The position numbers and the translations under genes were made by a program. Below the pieces are notes generated by a model, which made no database searches, was not told where the DNA came from, and worked only from the letters and a program-made list of their open reading frames with translations. A DNA stretch of 64,000 bases. Origin: Acanthaster planci. Lineage: Eukaryota > Echinodermata > Asteroidea > Valvatida > Acanthasteridae. Of this stretch, positions 25,278-35,719 are shown piece by piece. Position 1 is the first letter of the stretch; each line of letters opens with the position of its first letter. Where the stretch lies: the NCBI RefSeq assembly GCF_001949145.1, contig NW_019091363.1, positions 2,514,902 to 2,578,901 on the forward strand. The letters are read 5' to 3'.

Positions 25278-25370
25278 ACACTGCACACGTACATGTACTG
25301 TACTAGCTACATGTAACATACATGTATGTACACATGTACATGTACACGTACATGTATTACAAAGCACAGG
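25278..25370. repeat. TACATGTA/TGTACA palindrome cluster
   Basis: Overlapping copies of ACATGTAC/GTACATGT fill this stretch. Similar clusters occur at 22735-22760, 57355-57530, 57780-57820 and 60540-60600. It is a degenerate low-complexity array built from a self-complementary word, not a fixed-period tandem repeat. Confidence 0.7.
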
Positions 25371-26115
25371 GCTCAATAAAGTATGAAGCTGCTCATGCAT
25401 TCCTACATGTATACTGACCCTAGCTAGACTCACATACATGCAAAGGTGCACACAAGGTTTCAACTTACTTTTCCTGTGCATAGTATACATGATCACAGTG
25501 CATCACGGCCTGTATGCAATTTCATTGAACATACTAAGAACAAGTCTAGATTCAAACCGCTACATGTACGTTGCAACACTGACATACAATTTTATTTCTC
25601 CGGGCTGCAAAGGGATAGAGAGCAACTTACAAGTATGCCAAGTGACAAAGAATGAAGAAGAATTTAGCCTGATTTAAATGATACATGTATAACATCATTA
25701 TGGTCACGTCACGACATATTTTTCTTGAATGCGAGTTCATTGCCATTTCCGCATCACTTTCATACAAGCCATGTACATCTGCCCATGTTCAACAACTCCA
25801 GAGACTTGAGTGGCATGATTTCCTGGCAAAATTCCTCCCCTTTCTTTTGACACTAAAAACATATATTTTACCAGACTCAACTTAAAGGGTACATGCATAT
25901 TCCATCATTTTCTGCTATCTGCAAAGTACATGTACATATAACAGGCTATACAGGTACCTGTTGAAAACCTTATTTGGTTTAATTAAACACAGTATTGGAA
26001 CTAACTCCCCGTGAAATTTGTCTTTCTGGTGTGCTTTTATGTTGAAGAAAACAATAAAAGAAGGTACAATGTAACTTTCAAAGATGCATCAAAGACAGTT
26101 TGAAATTTCCAGTAG

Positions 26116-26256
26116 CAGGTATGCAACTTTGACTTTGACAATAACCAAGGAAATTCTGATCTTTACAAGACTTTGTACAGTTTTCAATTTTCAATGGCGT
26201 GAGTGTGAAGTGAAAAAAAAGGAAGCCAGGTGATAAGAGGGAAAATGGCATGCCTG
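26116..26256 (+). mobile_element. 140-bp MITE family, copy 3
   Basis: Starts CAGGTATGCAACTTTGACTT and ends GGCATGCCTG, preserving the short inverted ends; the core has GATCTTTACAAGACTTTGTA and GAGTGTGAAGTG. In PDS5 intron 1. Confidence 0.8.
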
Positions 26257-29126
26257 CATTAGGAATTGGTTTTCAATTCAGCAAAGCTGTGAATAGGTGC
26301 ATGCAAGTCTTAACAAGGTGCACAGGAAAGCACAGTAGCTATTATTCATAGGTGTTGCTGCAATTTGGCTGATTGAGAATGTGTCCCAGATGCTGATTTC
26401 TGGTGTAATTCAACATAAGACTCAGCAATTTGTTTACTGAAATCAAGATCCTAGAATATTAAATTCTCAGAATGTGCACCATTTACTGGAACTAAATCTT
26501 TAAAAGGTTAGTTTGTAAGTACCCTTTCTAGATTTGAAGTACTTTCCCTGCTTCAAAATGACAATTGATGTACTAGTAGTTAAGAGGGAAATAATCATAC
26601 GCATCTATAGCCCTGCTGTTGGACAGGATTGCACTTGACAGTTACAGATCACTTTTGACAGTGAGTTCCACACTACCTCATGCAGGCATGTTTCCTGTTA
26701 TGTTTATCACATGGGGACTGTTTATCACAGTAAAGCATCCCAAGTGAAAACAAGAAAGACAAGAGTACAAGACACACAAAAAAACAGAAAACAAGAAATT
26801 TGCATTTTTCTGCAAGAACCAGGGAGGAGAGCTTGTGAAGTCACACTTCGCGGAGCTCAGCATGCCTTGTGCAACATGTCTGCAGATGCATTGCATACTG
26901 CAGTGCAATGCTGCTCAGCATACTGAATGTGGGCATCAGTGATACGGAACTGTCTAACACATGGGCTAATCATGCTGAATGTTTTGGCAAATAACAATTC
27001 AGTTTGACGGCAAAATGATAAGTACGTAAACACTGCATTTTACTGACACTACTGGAGGTTTGATATGTTTCCTCACGAGGAAACCAACTATGGTCAAGAA
27101 ACAAATACTGAAATAGTAAACTGTTGATTGCTGGAAGAAACCAGAATTTGGACTTTAAAAGTTCTTTTTGATGCGTAAAAAAACAATCAGAAATTGCAAA
27201 GGACTGTAGTTAATATTCCAGCATTTTCCAAAACAAAATGCACTATATGTAAATTTCTGTCGTCTGGTCACACGTTATTTTTTATCAAGCTACATGCAGT
27301 ATTGAGACGATTCTATCGACAGGTACGTGTACATTAACAGTGTTTGATTGAGCGATGGTCCATTGGCCAAATTACAGTTGAAATCGCCTTGGGCCAGCTG
27401 AGAAGCATCCCTAAATGGCCCAGTTGGCCAGCTGAACAGTTGCAATAAACAGATCCAATCCCTCTCCAAACCACAATGTTGATTGTTTATAAAGGATGGA
27501 GCCCAGTTGTCAAATGCTTACAATGTATTGCATCATCAACTTACTTTTCAACCTCAAATTCACTTGTTTTTCAAGGTGCGACCTTCCAGCACACGATTGT
27601 CTTCACAGCCAGACCAGCCCAGCTGGCAGACCCAGAGCACCGCGCTGTACAGTATGTACATGTACTGTGTGAGGCATGCATATGGTTGGCTTCCATTTGC
27701 AATACATAAATATCCTTGTATTTCATTCTGCAGTGGACGATCATCTTAAAACGCTGCTGCGCTGCAGCAGCCCAGGGGTAGTCAGCCCAGCCCGGCGAAA
27801 TGTGCACCAGGAATCCAGCCAGCAATTGTATAGATTGGCTTCGGCTGTGTCCAAAATATGCCTCCGGAACTGACACTTCGTCCGTTTTGTCTGCAATTTT
27901 TTCTTAATTTTGGATCGTGAATGCATGCATGCAGTAGACTCAACTACACGAGCATAATTGGTTTTTACGTGATGTAATGGATTGGTTAACTTTGTAGTGG
28001 GGGATATGGTTGGTGAACTCACGCTAGCACAGTTGAAAAAGATGCGTCAAAATTTAAACAAAAGTTGTCCTCTGTTTAAAAATCCCTAGAATTCTTTCAT
28101 AGAAATGATTTTGTTTAAATTGAGAAATACTTTGTCAGAAAACCTACATACATGTATAACAGGAAAGTTTTGTCATAAGAAGATTTTTGAGTGATTCTGG
28201 GTTATATATGAACAATTGTGAGTACAAATACATGTCCATGTACGAGTGGTACATGTACATGTGCTTTAAAACTCTCTTAGTCGCTGGGATCAAAAGGTTA
28301 AAATAAACTACATGTACCACTAAATTAAACTACTGTTAATCATTCAGGACCAGTAAGTTGAACTGTCTGTGGGCCAGCTAAAACCTAGGCCAGCTGGCCC
28401 TGCTGGCCAGTTGAATGACGCAATCTGGCATTCCTTTTTATTGTTAACAATGCCTGTTAAATGTAATTTGATTTTCGGACTAGTTTTTCCCGTTCAGCAT
28501 CCATGTCCTTTTTGAGAAAAAAAAAGTGGATTCCAAAACAATAAGCATGGCTTGTTTTACACATAAGTGCCCCAATATTAAACTACATTTTTACATTGGT
28601 TGGACCATGTGGATTATTGAACTATATATACACCCCACCCAAACACCCAGTAGGCCTAGCCATAGGCCCAACTCCATTACTTTTTATTCTTAAAATTAAA
28701 ATTGCTGCAGATATTGCAGAAAAAAGCCAAAATTTGGGGGGTAGGCCAAGGCATCCGCCAGTAGCCCCCATCATCTGATCATGTCCATTTGGTAGGCCTA
28801 GGCTAATCTTTCCTCGTAAGAGTCTCTCCATCGAGAAATGGGCCTAGCACCCTTCGAGAAAACAACCAAAGCATTACAGGGGCCTACTAACTATGAATGA
28901 GTATCGAGTAGGCCTACGACTAACGAGTACGATTAATAATACGAAAGGCGGGCAAGGCAAGTAAGGCAATCGGTCACGTCGGTTCAATCCGTCATGTCCG
29001 TTGTACTGTGCAGCGATATCATTTATATGGTTCGCTTCGCGAATGGCGCGGCACTAAACCAATGACCTTCACAGCAATGTTAAACACAAACAACACTTCT
29101 TCTGACAACTCCAAAGAATTACTTAC

Positions 29127-29260
29127 CTTTAATTTATGCCGACAGTCTTGGATGTTGGATCCTAACAATGCTCAACCAAAAGGTTCGCCAACGACAGGTT
29201 GGTATTCCTGGATGTTTTGCCCGTAAAGCTCCCAAATTTTGCTTTTCGAAACACAATGGC
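29127..29260 (-). other. PDS5: PDS5 5' untranslated exon (upstream edge uncertain)
   Basis: The first coding exon begins after an acceptor at 23250, only 14 bases before the ATG, so an upstream noncoding exon is needed. A good donor (AAAG/GTAAGT) at 29127 on the minus strand lies just below a promoter-like block and gives a first intron of about 5.9 kb. The transcription start is not visible; the upper limit is a guess placed at the E2F/YY1-like site. Confidence 0.55.
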
Positions 29261-29309
29261 GCCAACAGCCCCAGCAAAGCTCATGTTTTGCAACGAACGC
29301 TCCCATTGG
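29258..29309 (-). promoter_or_regulatory. Probable PDS5 core promoter: E2F/YY1-like site and CCAAT box
   Basis: On the minus strand TTGGCGCC (29258-29265) resembles an E2F site, and the same bases read on plus as ACAATGGCGCC, close to a YY1 core. About 40 bp further upstream is an inverted CCAAT box (ATTGG on plus, 29305-29309). E2F plus CCAAT elements are common at cell-cycle genes, which would suit a cohesin regulator. No TATA box is seen at the expected place. The assignment is by position and motif only. Confidence 0.4.
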
Positions 29310-31766
29310 TTACTTATTACAGGTGATTTATAACATTTAAGTCTGTCGTTTAATAGTCATACGAAATAAACTTAATCCATCCCATTCAATACTTAAGACT
29401 AATATTGCATTGTAATACAAGTAAATTTATTGCAGTTAATATTCTTTATTGAAAACGTTATCAGCAACACCTTGGGAAATTTGTTCTTTGATGGACCAAT
29501 TACACACTTCGTAAATTTTCTCATTGGGTAGCCACATCCATCAAAGGAGGGCGCTAAGATCATTGGGCGGCACGGCCGGATCGTGTCGACACGGCATCCA
29601 AGCACTTTATATGACTAGAGCTCGGCACATTACATGTACATGTACGTGAACGTGTACGTGTACACTGCACTGTACCGGGGCGCTATCTGCGAACGTAAGC
29701 AAGCAAATAGTGTCAGGGATCATCTCTGATTGTCTCCAGAACACCGAGAATTCGGCCCTGTTAATCCTCGGCTTCAGAAGGGAACGCATCCGATCTCCTG
29801 GACGCCCACCCCCGAGTTAACCAGATTTTGCCTTCTAATATTAGGCCTACGTTGAGTGAACGGAAATTTCAGAGACTGACTTTAAATTGCTCAAACCTGA
29901 GCATTTTACAGTCAAGGTACAATCGCCATCGCGGCGTGAAAACTCCAAGTAGCGCAGTGTGTGTCTGACAGTGGAAAATGCTGTGGCATACCATAGAGCT
30001 ACAAACCCATACTAAGGCAGGAGGGGAGTTGCCCCCTTATCCCTGGGAATTCCAGACCCCTCATCCAACCCCACCTCCCGAAAATTGAGCTGGGGGAGAG
30101 GGGCCAACAGCTGTCGCCACACCATCTGTTGTGTGTGGATATGTGGTGTGGAAGAGCAGTCCATAGCCTAATATACAAAATTTGCGTGGCAGCGAGTGAC
30201 CCCCCCCGTCTGAGACAAAAAAAGTTTTTTAAAAATGGGGAAAATAATAACAAAAACAAATTAAAGTAAGTGCACTAATACCAGTGTAAACTGTGTATTA
30301 AGACAAAATTCAAATGAGTTTTACATTAATTTTGTGTTCTGTAGTTTGTGTCTTCGACAGACAATTTACGTTTTACCAATGGTAATAAAAGAAGTGATAA
30401 ATAATAACATAATTAAATTCAATGTATAAAATATAACTTTGCTTCTTTATTCCTGGTTGTACACAATGTTAAAAAGCGTTTACAAAATGCAAAAGGTAAA
30501 AGACTCAACATCTTTGAAGTTTCTTCCTCAATTAAATATTAAAAGAAATCACAAAACAAAACTAAATTTCCCGGGGGGTGTCATAATTAAAACGTATTTC
30601 TTCTTTTAAAGTTCATAATGCAAAAAAGCGGTAAAGCAAAGACGAGTGGCTTCACAACCGAGAGTATACGGGTTTTAGTCAAAATATTTTGATAATATTT
30701 TGGAAATTTCTGCAGATTGTCTATATTCAGTCAGCTAAAATGTTTATTAAAAGGTATGAATATTATGCTTTTGAAATACTACTTCCTTTAAGCAATTTCT
30801 TTCAATGAAGAATTTTTCCATAATTTCAACGTCACGGCAATCCCTCTTTGGGTAAAATTATATCAGGCTCAACCGTTTTTTGTGAGTACCATGGATATGA
30901 ATGTGTAAGTTTTTGCTTTTGAAAAATATCTATCGACAAAAACACAATAACGTGGGCTGTTCCTGTTTTAAATGAATCGTTGGAATTTCCTGTAGGCCTT
31001 TTTCCAGGTACTGTTGATCAGTGATGATTACTAACTTAGGAAAATACTGATTCGTTTTAAAGTATGAAGTGTAAAAATGTGTCAATCATAAACATGCCAG
31101 ATTGTTTCTATTTTGTGTGAAATGCCAAAACCATTTGGCTTAATATTCTCAACTTGTTCAAATTGCTTTCAAATTCCCCAGAACGTCAATAAATCCGAGC
31201 AAGAATAAACATGCCAATCTCTGTTTATGGTAAAAAATGTATTTTGGCCAAATTATCAAAAGTTAGTGCAAGAAAATGAGATCCATTCAAATAATTTTAG
31301 TTTTCATTTAACCGAGTGAGCTGACGCATGGGCACATGGATATTTTCATGTTTCCCTGATATACACGCATACACACAACCGATGAATTTGATGGCGTTAT
31401 AATTTCCAGTCCCCATAAGTACGAATCACCCTAATCTTGGCTAGAAATATGATTTCTGTTTTCAATTTGCATCTGCAAAAAGAATGGGGTCCACTCCAAC
31501 AGCGATCAAGGTTCTTATCGTTCAAACGTATCAATAATTCAAATAATCATTTGAGCTGGAATTGCTTTGTTTATTAATTTGGGGTGTTTGGCTTTTGTTT
31601 TCTGTTCTTTTGTTCGTTCATTTGCGAATTGGCTACCATCATTGGCTACCATCAAACCTATCAAGGAGCAGGTCACCGGCGAACACGAAACAATCAAAAT
31701 GGGCATGTCAAGAAACTTTAATGAATATAAATTAGCAATTACTGTCTTACTCGAACAATAATTTCA
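29310..31766. other. Spacer between PDS5 and the 817-aa gene
   Basis: AT-rich and with no credible exon on either strand. It holds upstream PDS5 sequence and, next to 31767, the 3' end of the neighbouring gene. Because both genes run on minus, PDS5 does not share this spacer as a bidirectional promoter with its neighbour. Confidence 0.5.
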
Positions 31767-31772
31767 TTTATT
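31767..31772 (-). terminator. Polyadenylation signal AATAAA for the 817-aa gene
   Basis: TTTATT on plus at 31767-31772 is AATAAA on minus, 54 bases past the TAA stop at 31829-31827. This implies a very short 3' UTR. Confidence 0.5.
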
Positions 31773-31826
31773 ATCAACCAGCAAACTTGTCCGCTTCTTG
31801 TCAAGACTCCTAAGAGGAAATCATGT

Positions 31827-34800
31827 TTATCTCATCTTCCTCATCTCTTCATTTAGGCCTACAACACCACCTTCTCCTTCTTCTTGCTTCTCAACAACAT
31901 CCTCATTATTTTGTTCATCTGCTACTCTGTTCATCATGCTGGAATCTTCCCTATTATTCTTCGCTGTATCATTTACTCTGACGTCATCTCCATCAAAGCA
32001 GACGTTATCCATCCCGCTGTACTCGGGAAAATCACCCTCTGACTCCTCTTCCCGACACTCTTCCACCTCAAAGATTTCGTCCTCGTAAATGGTCGGCATG
32101 ACGTTAAAGAGGCTGGTGGACTTCACCCTGTAGTCTTCCATGTATTTGTCCACCAGGTCCATGTCAAGTTCCCTCTGTTGTATCCGACTAGAAATTAGCC
32201 TCGGTGTGACAACTGAACTCTGGGAACTTGACCAAGACAAGTCTGCTGATGACGCGTCCCTCTTTTCCAGATCGCCTTGTAGGGATTCCTCCACCCGATC
32301 TTGTCTCTCCCTCAAGATGTCAAGCTCCTCAAAGATTTGGTAGAACTCCATGAAGGTGTCGGATATCCTTTCTGAGATCCTCCTCGTCTGCTTCTGAGCC
32401 TTTTTAGAGAGAGAAGCAATGGCTTCAGCTTTGGTTTGTCCCGACTTTGAGAGTGGCACGGGACCCCGGCAAATCCTGGCGAATTGCCGCAGAGCTCTCT
32501 CACTCTGGTTGATGGTGCACTTGCAGAGTGTTTGCATGTTTTGCAGATCCTGGATGACACCTATGGACTGGTAACGCTCAGTGATAGCCCTCCAGTCCTC
32601 CATAATAGCCTGCTCCTTCTGTAATTCATCCATCCTCAGGTAACACTCTGATTCATAATCGTCTTCATCGTAGTCTTGGCAAAGAACGGACCATTCACCG
32701 ATACCAGCTAGCTGCCACTGCTCTCGTTGTTGTCGATCATACTCAAGTTCGTCTTCGGGTGTCATTATCACACCGTCTGAATCCACAGACTCCTTTGAAT
32801 ATTTTGGAGTAATGGTTCCCTTATTTCTGTCATTAGCCGAAGGCGAAACTCCTTTCTGTCCAGACGGGATTGCTTTATCAATCTTTGGCCTTGTGTCGTA
32901 TTCATAACCTTTACTTGATAAGCCTGCCTGGTCTTCAACTTCATCTTCGTTGTAGAACACATCCGGATTTCTCCAAATACTTAGTGCCTCACCAGAGTTT
33001 AAAGACGAGCTGCTCTTCTTGCTTTTCAAGTCTGCTCCTGAAATCACATATTCATCTTCCTCCTCTCTGTCTTCCTCCCTGGTCAATGTCCTAATGACCT
33101 CTGACACTGTTCTTACACCTACTCCTCCTGACACGGAGCGTAGATCCCCGCGTCCACATTCTCGTCTAAACCCTCGCGCAGTCTTTGGTCTCGGAGGGAG
33201 ATCTTCCGGTGACAGCGTCGGCAAATATTCCCGCCGAGTATTATTGCTTGTGGCTCCTTCTCCAAGTACACAGACCACGACTTCTTCACCTTTCATCCCT
33301 CTTCCATCTTCACTGTTCTTCGCTTCGACATTTTTCCAGCAGTACAAGACCTCTTCAGAGTCACTAATATCTGAATTCCCATTCTCCATAATTGTTCGCG
33401 ATACCATGATCTCAGGCTCTCCACCCATGAGCACAGCTTCCTCGTCCTGCTCCAATTCGTCGAGTCTGCTGATCTCTTCACGTGACTTTTCACTTCCCTT
33501 GAAGGGTTGATCATTTCGGCCGTTGTCCTGTCTAATCCCCCTTGATGTCTTTGGTCTGGGCGGAAGAGAGATGCTTTCTCTTGATATACCCTTAACTTCG
33601 TCCCCTTCACGCTCAAAGTGTGCCTCACTTCTGCTCCTCTGACACCATTCATCCAGGTCTTCTTTCATCATCCGGTGAGATGGCAGGCCAAGGCACGGAC
33701 TGTCCTGGTCGTCTCTGTCCTCCACACCAAACACAGAGACCTCTGCCATCTGGGGTTGTACCAGGCGGTCCTCACCACTAGTGGCTGACTTCGATGTGGT
33801 TTTGACGAATGGCGATGGTAGGTTGAAGGGTGCCACTTTTGCCCGTCGCTTGCGTCTCAATCTGTGGAGCGGAAGGATTGGTATGCAAAGGCAGCCAACT
33901 GGCAGGTCCTCCTTTTCTGCTGAGCTGTTTTTGTCCTGGACACGGTAGCTTGATCTAGAGTGTCCAGCACTCACATCAACCTTCCGATAATAACCAGAAA
34001 CATGAAGTCAAAAGACAAGGAACTATCGTTAAAATTGCCCTCGAGAGAGGACCTACAAACTAGTCAGTCTGAAGTTTTTGGAAACAGCTATTTAAAAAAA
34101 AATGGTTTTGACATGACAATGAGGTGGTGTTTATATCTTTGTTACGAACGTATGCACTATTGACAACTTCTAAATCACCGTTAACCTGACAATCAAACTT
34201 AAACTTGATTGAATACCAACCTTGTCAGTTGCTGTGTTCGGATGTACTACACGACCACTGTGGTCCGATTGCGAGGCGTCTGTGATGGCTGCTAGGCCTC
34301 CAGTGTTATGTGTATTCGCTTGTTGGTCTTTGGCTTTGGCAGAGAACACCTGCAGAGGTTAATACACATTTTCAGGGTTCCGATCGTCATTCATCATCAT
34401 CAACACAGTGAGACATTTGCTGAATTGAGCGTCTAAATTAAGGTTACAGAAAGGGGCCCACGGGGGTAAGTGGGGTTTCTCACCGCTGTGGTGTCTTTGG
34501 AGCGCTTTTCATTCTCACGGGGCCTCTCAGGGTTTTGGTTAGATCTCAACCGCTTGGTCCACGTCTCTAACAGCTTTTGGGGAGACGAGCAGTTGAACTC
34601 AGGCCTAGGTGGGACGAAGTTCGTGCTTGATAGCACCTATATTCAATAAAAACAGTAGATTCTGATTATAAAAGAAATCAAGGAACTGAAGAGTAAAATA
34701 ATTTTAAAAGCATCCGGTTCTTTCTGGATTCACGATGGTTCAACATTCAGATTTAAGTTTCAGCTCAAGAATTTTGGCAAGTGAGATTTTGCATAATTTA

Positions 34801-35719
34801 AAAGTGGAAAAGAAAGTCGAAGTCGAAGAGTTTATTCAGGGATGCAAGTTCTAATAAGACCATATGTTTCCCTAAAATTACAACTTTTCGTCGTTATTAA
34901 CTGTTCATTAAAAGAGGACAACGTAGTTAGGTTGAATTTATTTGTTATACAGGAACATGATCTAGATGAAATGGCAGAAAGTTTTGATAACTTGCCTGCA
35001 CTCTGGTGTGAGAAACCCTTGACCGAGCAAGTGGAACGTGCCTACAGATCCATGCCTGGAAAGTCAGCCGCTGGCAGTAACTAAATGTCTGCAGGTTTCA
35101 ATGGTGATATAAAAATATACATGTAATTTTTAATCGTGGCTAGGGTGTCTCTGGATTAGGAATCAGAAATCTCAGATTTTATTAAACTAAAGATTTTTGT
35201 AAGGATCAAAGCATCATTAATACATCTGTCTATCAAATGGATCAATTTACGAATAAAAAATGTGAAGGCCTACGTACTCCAGACAAGTCTCGCCTGATTG
35301 TGAATCGAACATTATTTGGGCTGCAGTATACATCACAACACAGTCACATTGCCATTGTTGACGTCACGCTGCCGCGGCCGCTGCGCTACGCTTTCGCATA
35401 AATCCAATCTCCTGGGAAATCACTGTTCAGACAAGAACATGCATCATCTGATGACCGATCATTTGTTGTTTTTTTCATTCCAGTGTGGCATAACGTTCCT
35501 GCGCATTCACTTTCAATCCCAATTTTCAACAACGGCGTAACGTTGTATCTATTCATCTCTTTGTAGGTTTACGGCGAAGGAATCACGTCAGTTTGCGGTA
35601 ACAGTTGACTGTAATGTTTGCTGAATAGTGAAAGTGTTAGTGAATTTTCATACAAATACTGGCATATACAAAACCACTGGGTTTTTATCGACCAAACTTA
35701 CCGATGGTGTATTATCCAT
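31827..35719 (-). CDS. Unrecognised acidic 817-aa protein with repeated PPRP(K/E) modules
   Basis: Four coding exons: 35702-35719, 34484-34636, 34221-34349 and 31827-33980; all junctions are phase 0 and total 2454 bases. The large last exon is one open frame of 717 codons, rich in Glu, Asp, Ser and Arg. I do not recognise the family. Visible features: VPPRPEFN near residue 14, LPPRPKTSRGIR near 239 and LPPRPKTARGFR near 361, each followed by an L-x-x-W-x-K/N element (LLETWTKR, LYCWKN, LSIWRN); a short hydrophobic-basic run LPVGCLCIPILPLHRLRRKR near 127; a helical, charged C-terminal third (AITERYQSIGVIQDLQNMQT, QRRISERISDTFMEFYQIFE-like) and a very acidic end. The proline-rich modules look like linear binding motifs, possibly for SH3-type partners; that is inference. 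The first exon (MDNTPS, donor TCG/GTAAGT) is chosen from phase and donor quality and is the least certain part. The acceptor at 33980 has a weak pyrimidine tract. Confidence 0.75.
34953..35084 (+). CDS. Possible plus-strand terminal exon, orphan
   Basis: After an acceptor-like TTATTTGTTATACAG the plus strand reads EHDLDEMAESFDNLPALWCE then KPLTEQVERAYRSMPGKSAA and stops with TAA; an AATAAA follows at 35252-35257. The composition looks protein-like, but no upstream plus-strand exon was found and it lies inside intron 1 of the minus-strand 817-aa gene. It could be an exon of an overlapping gene, a pseudogene fragment or chance. Confidence 0.3.
   Translation, partial: EHDLDEMAESFDNLPALWCEKPLTEQVERAYRSMPGKSAAGSN
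35359..35366. promoter_or_regulatory. Perfect palindromic CRE (TGACGTCA)
   Basis: TGACGTCA is followed at once by a GC-rich stretch containing GCGGCCGC, unlike the AT-rich surroundings. It lies about 340 bp inside the proposed first exon of the 817-aa gene. It may be that gene's regulatory site, or show that transcription starts nearer and the MDNTPS exon is wrong. Confidence 0.35.

Larger units (their letters stand above)
23250..29126 (-). other. PDS5 first intron, 5.9 kb, no coding exon seen
   Basis: Contains a copy of the 600-bp repeat (24161-24760), a 140-bp MITE (26116-26256), dense TACATGTA/TGTACA clusters (notably 25280-25370) and TAGGCCTA-rich sequence near 28650-28930. Open frames here are short, overlap on both strands and lack splice context. 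Confidence 0.6.

Noticed and set aside
27350-28425. Pair of GGCCAGCTGGCC-rich stretches as a repeat family
   Set aside because: Only short words are shared; the longer sequences around 27360-27440 and 28345-28425 do not align.
30000-30260. Coding exon in the spacer (86-codon minus frame)
   Set aside because: Contains homopolymer runs, lacks conserved-looking sequence and has no usable acceptor-donor pair.
33019-33510. 163-codon plus-strand open frame
   Set aside because: Lies wholly antisense to the long exon of the 817-aa gene; Ser/Pro-rich composition is what the reverse of an acidic coding exon gives, and there is no independent splice or start context.
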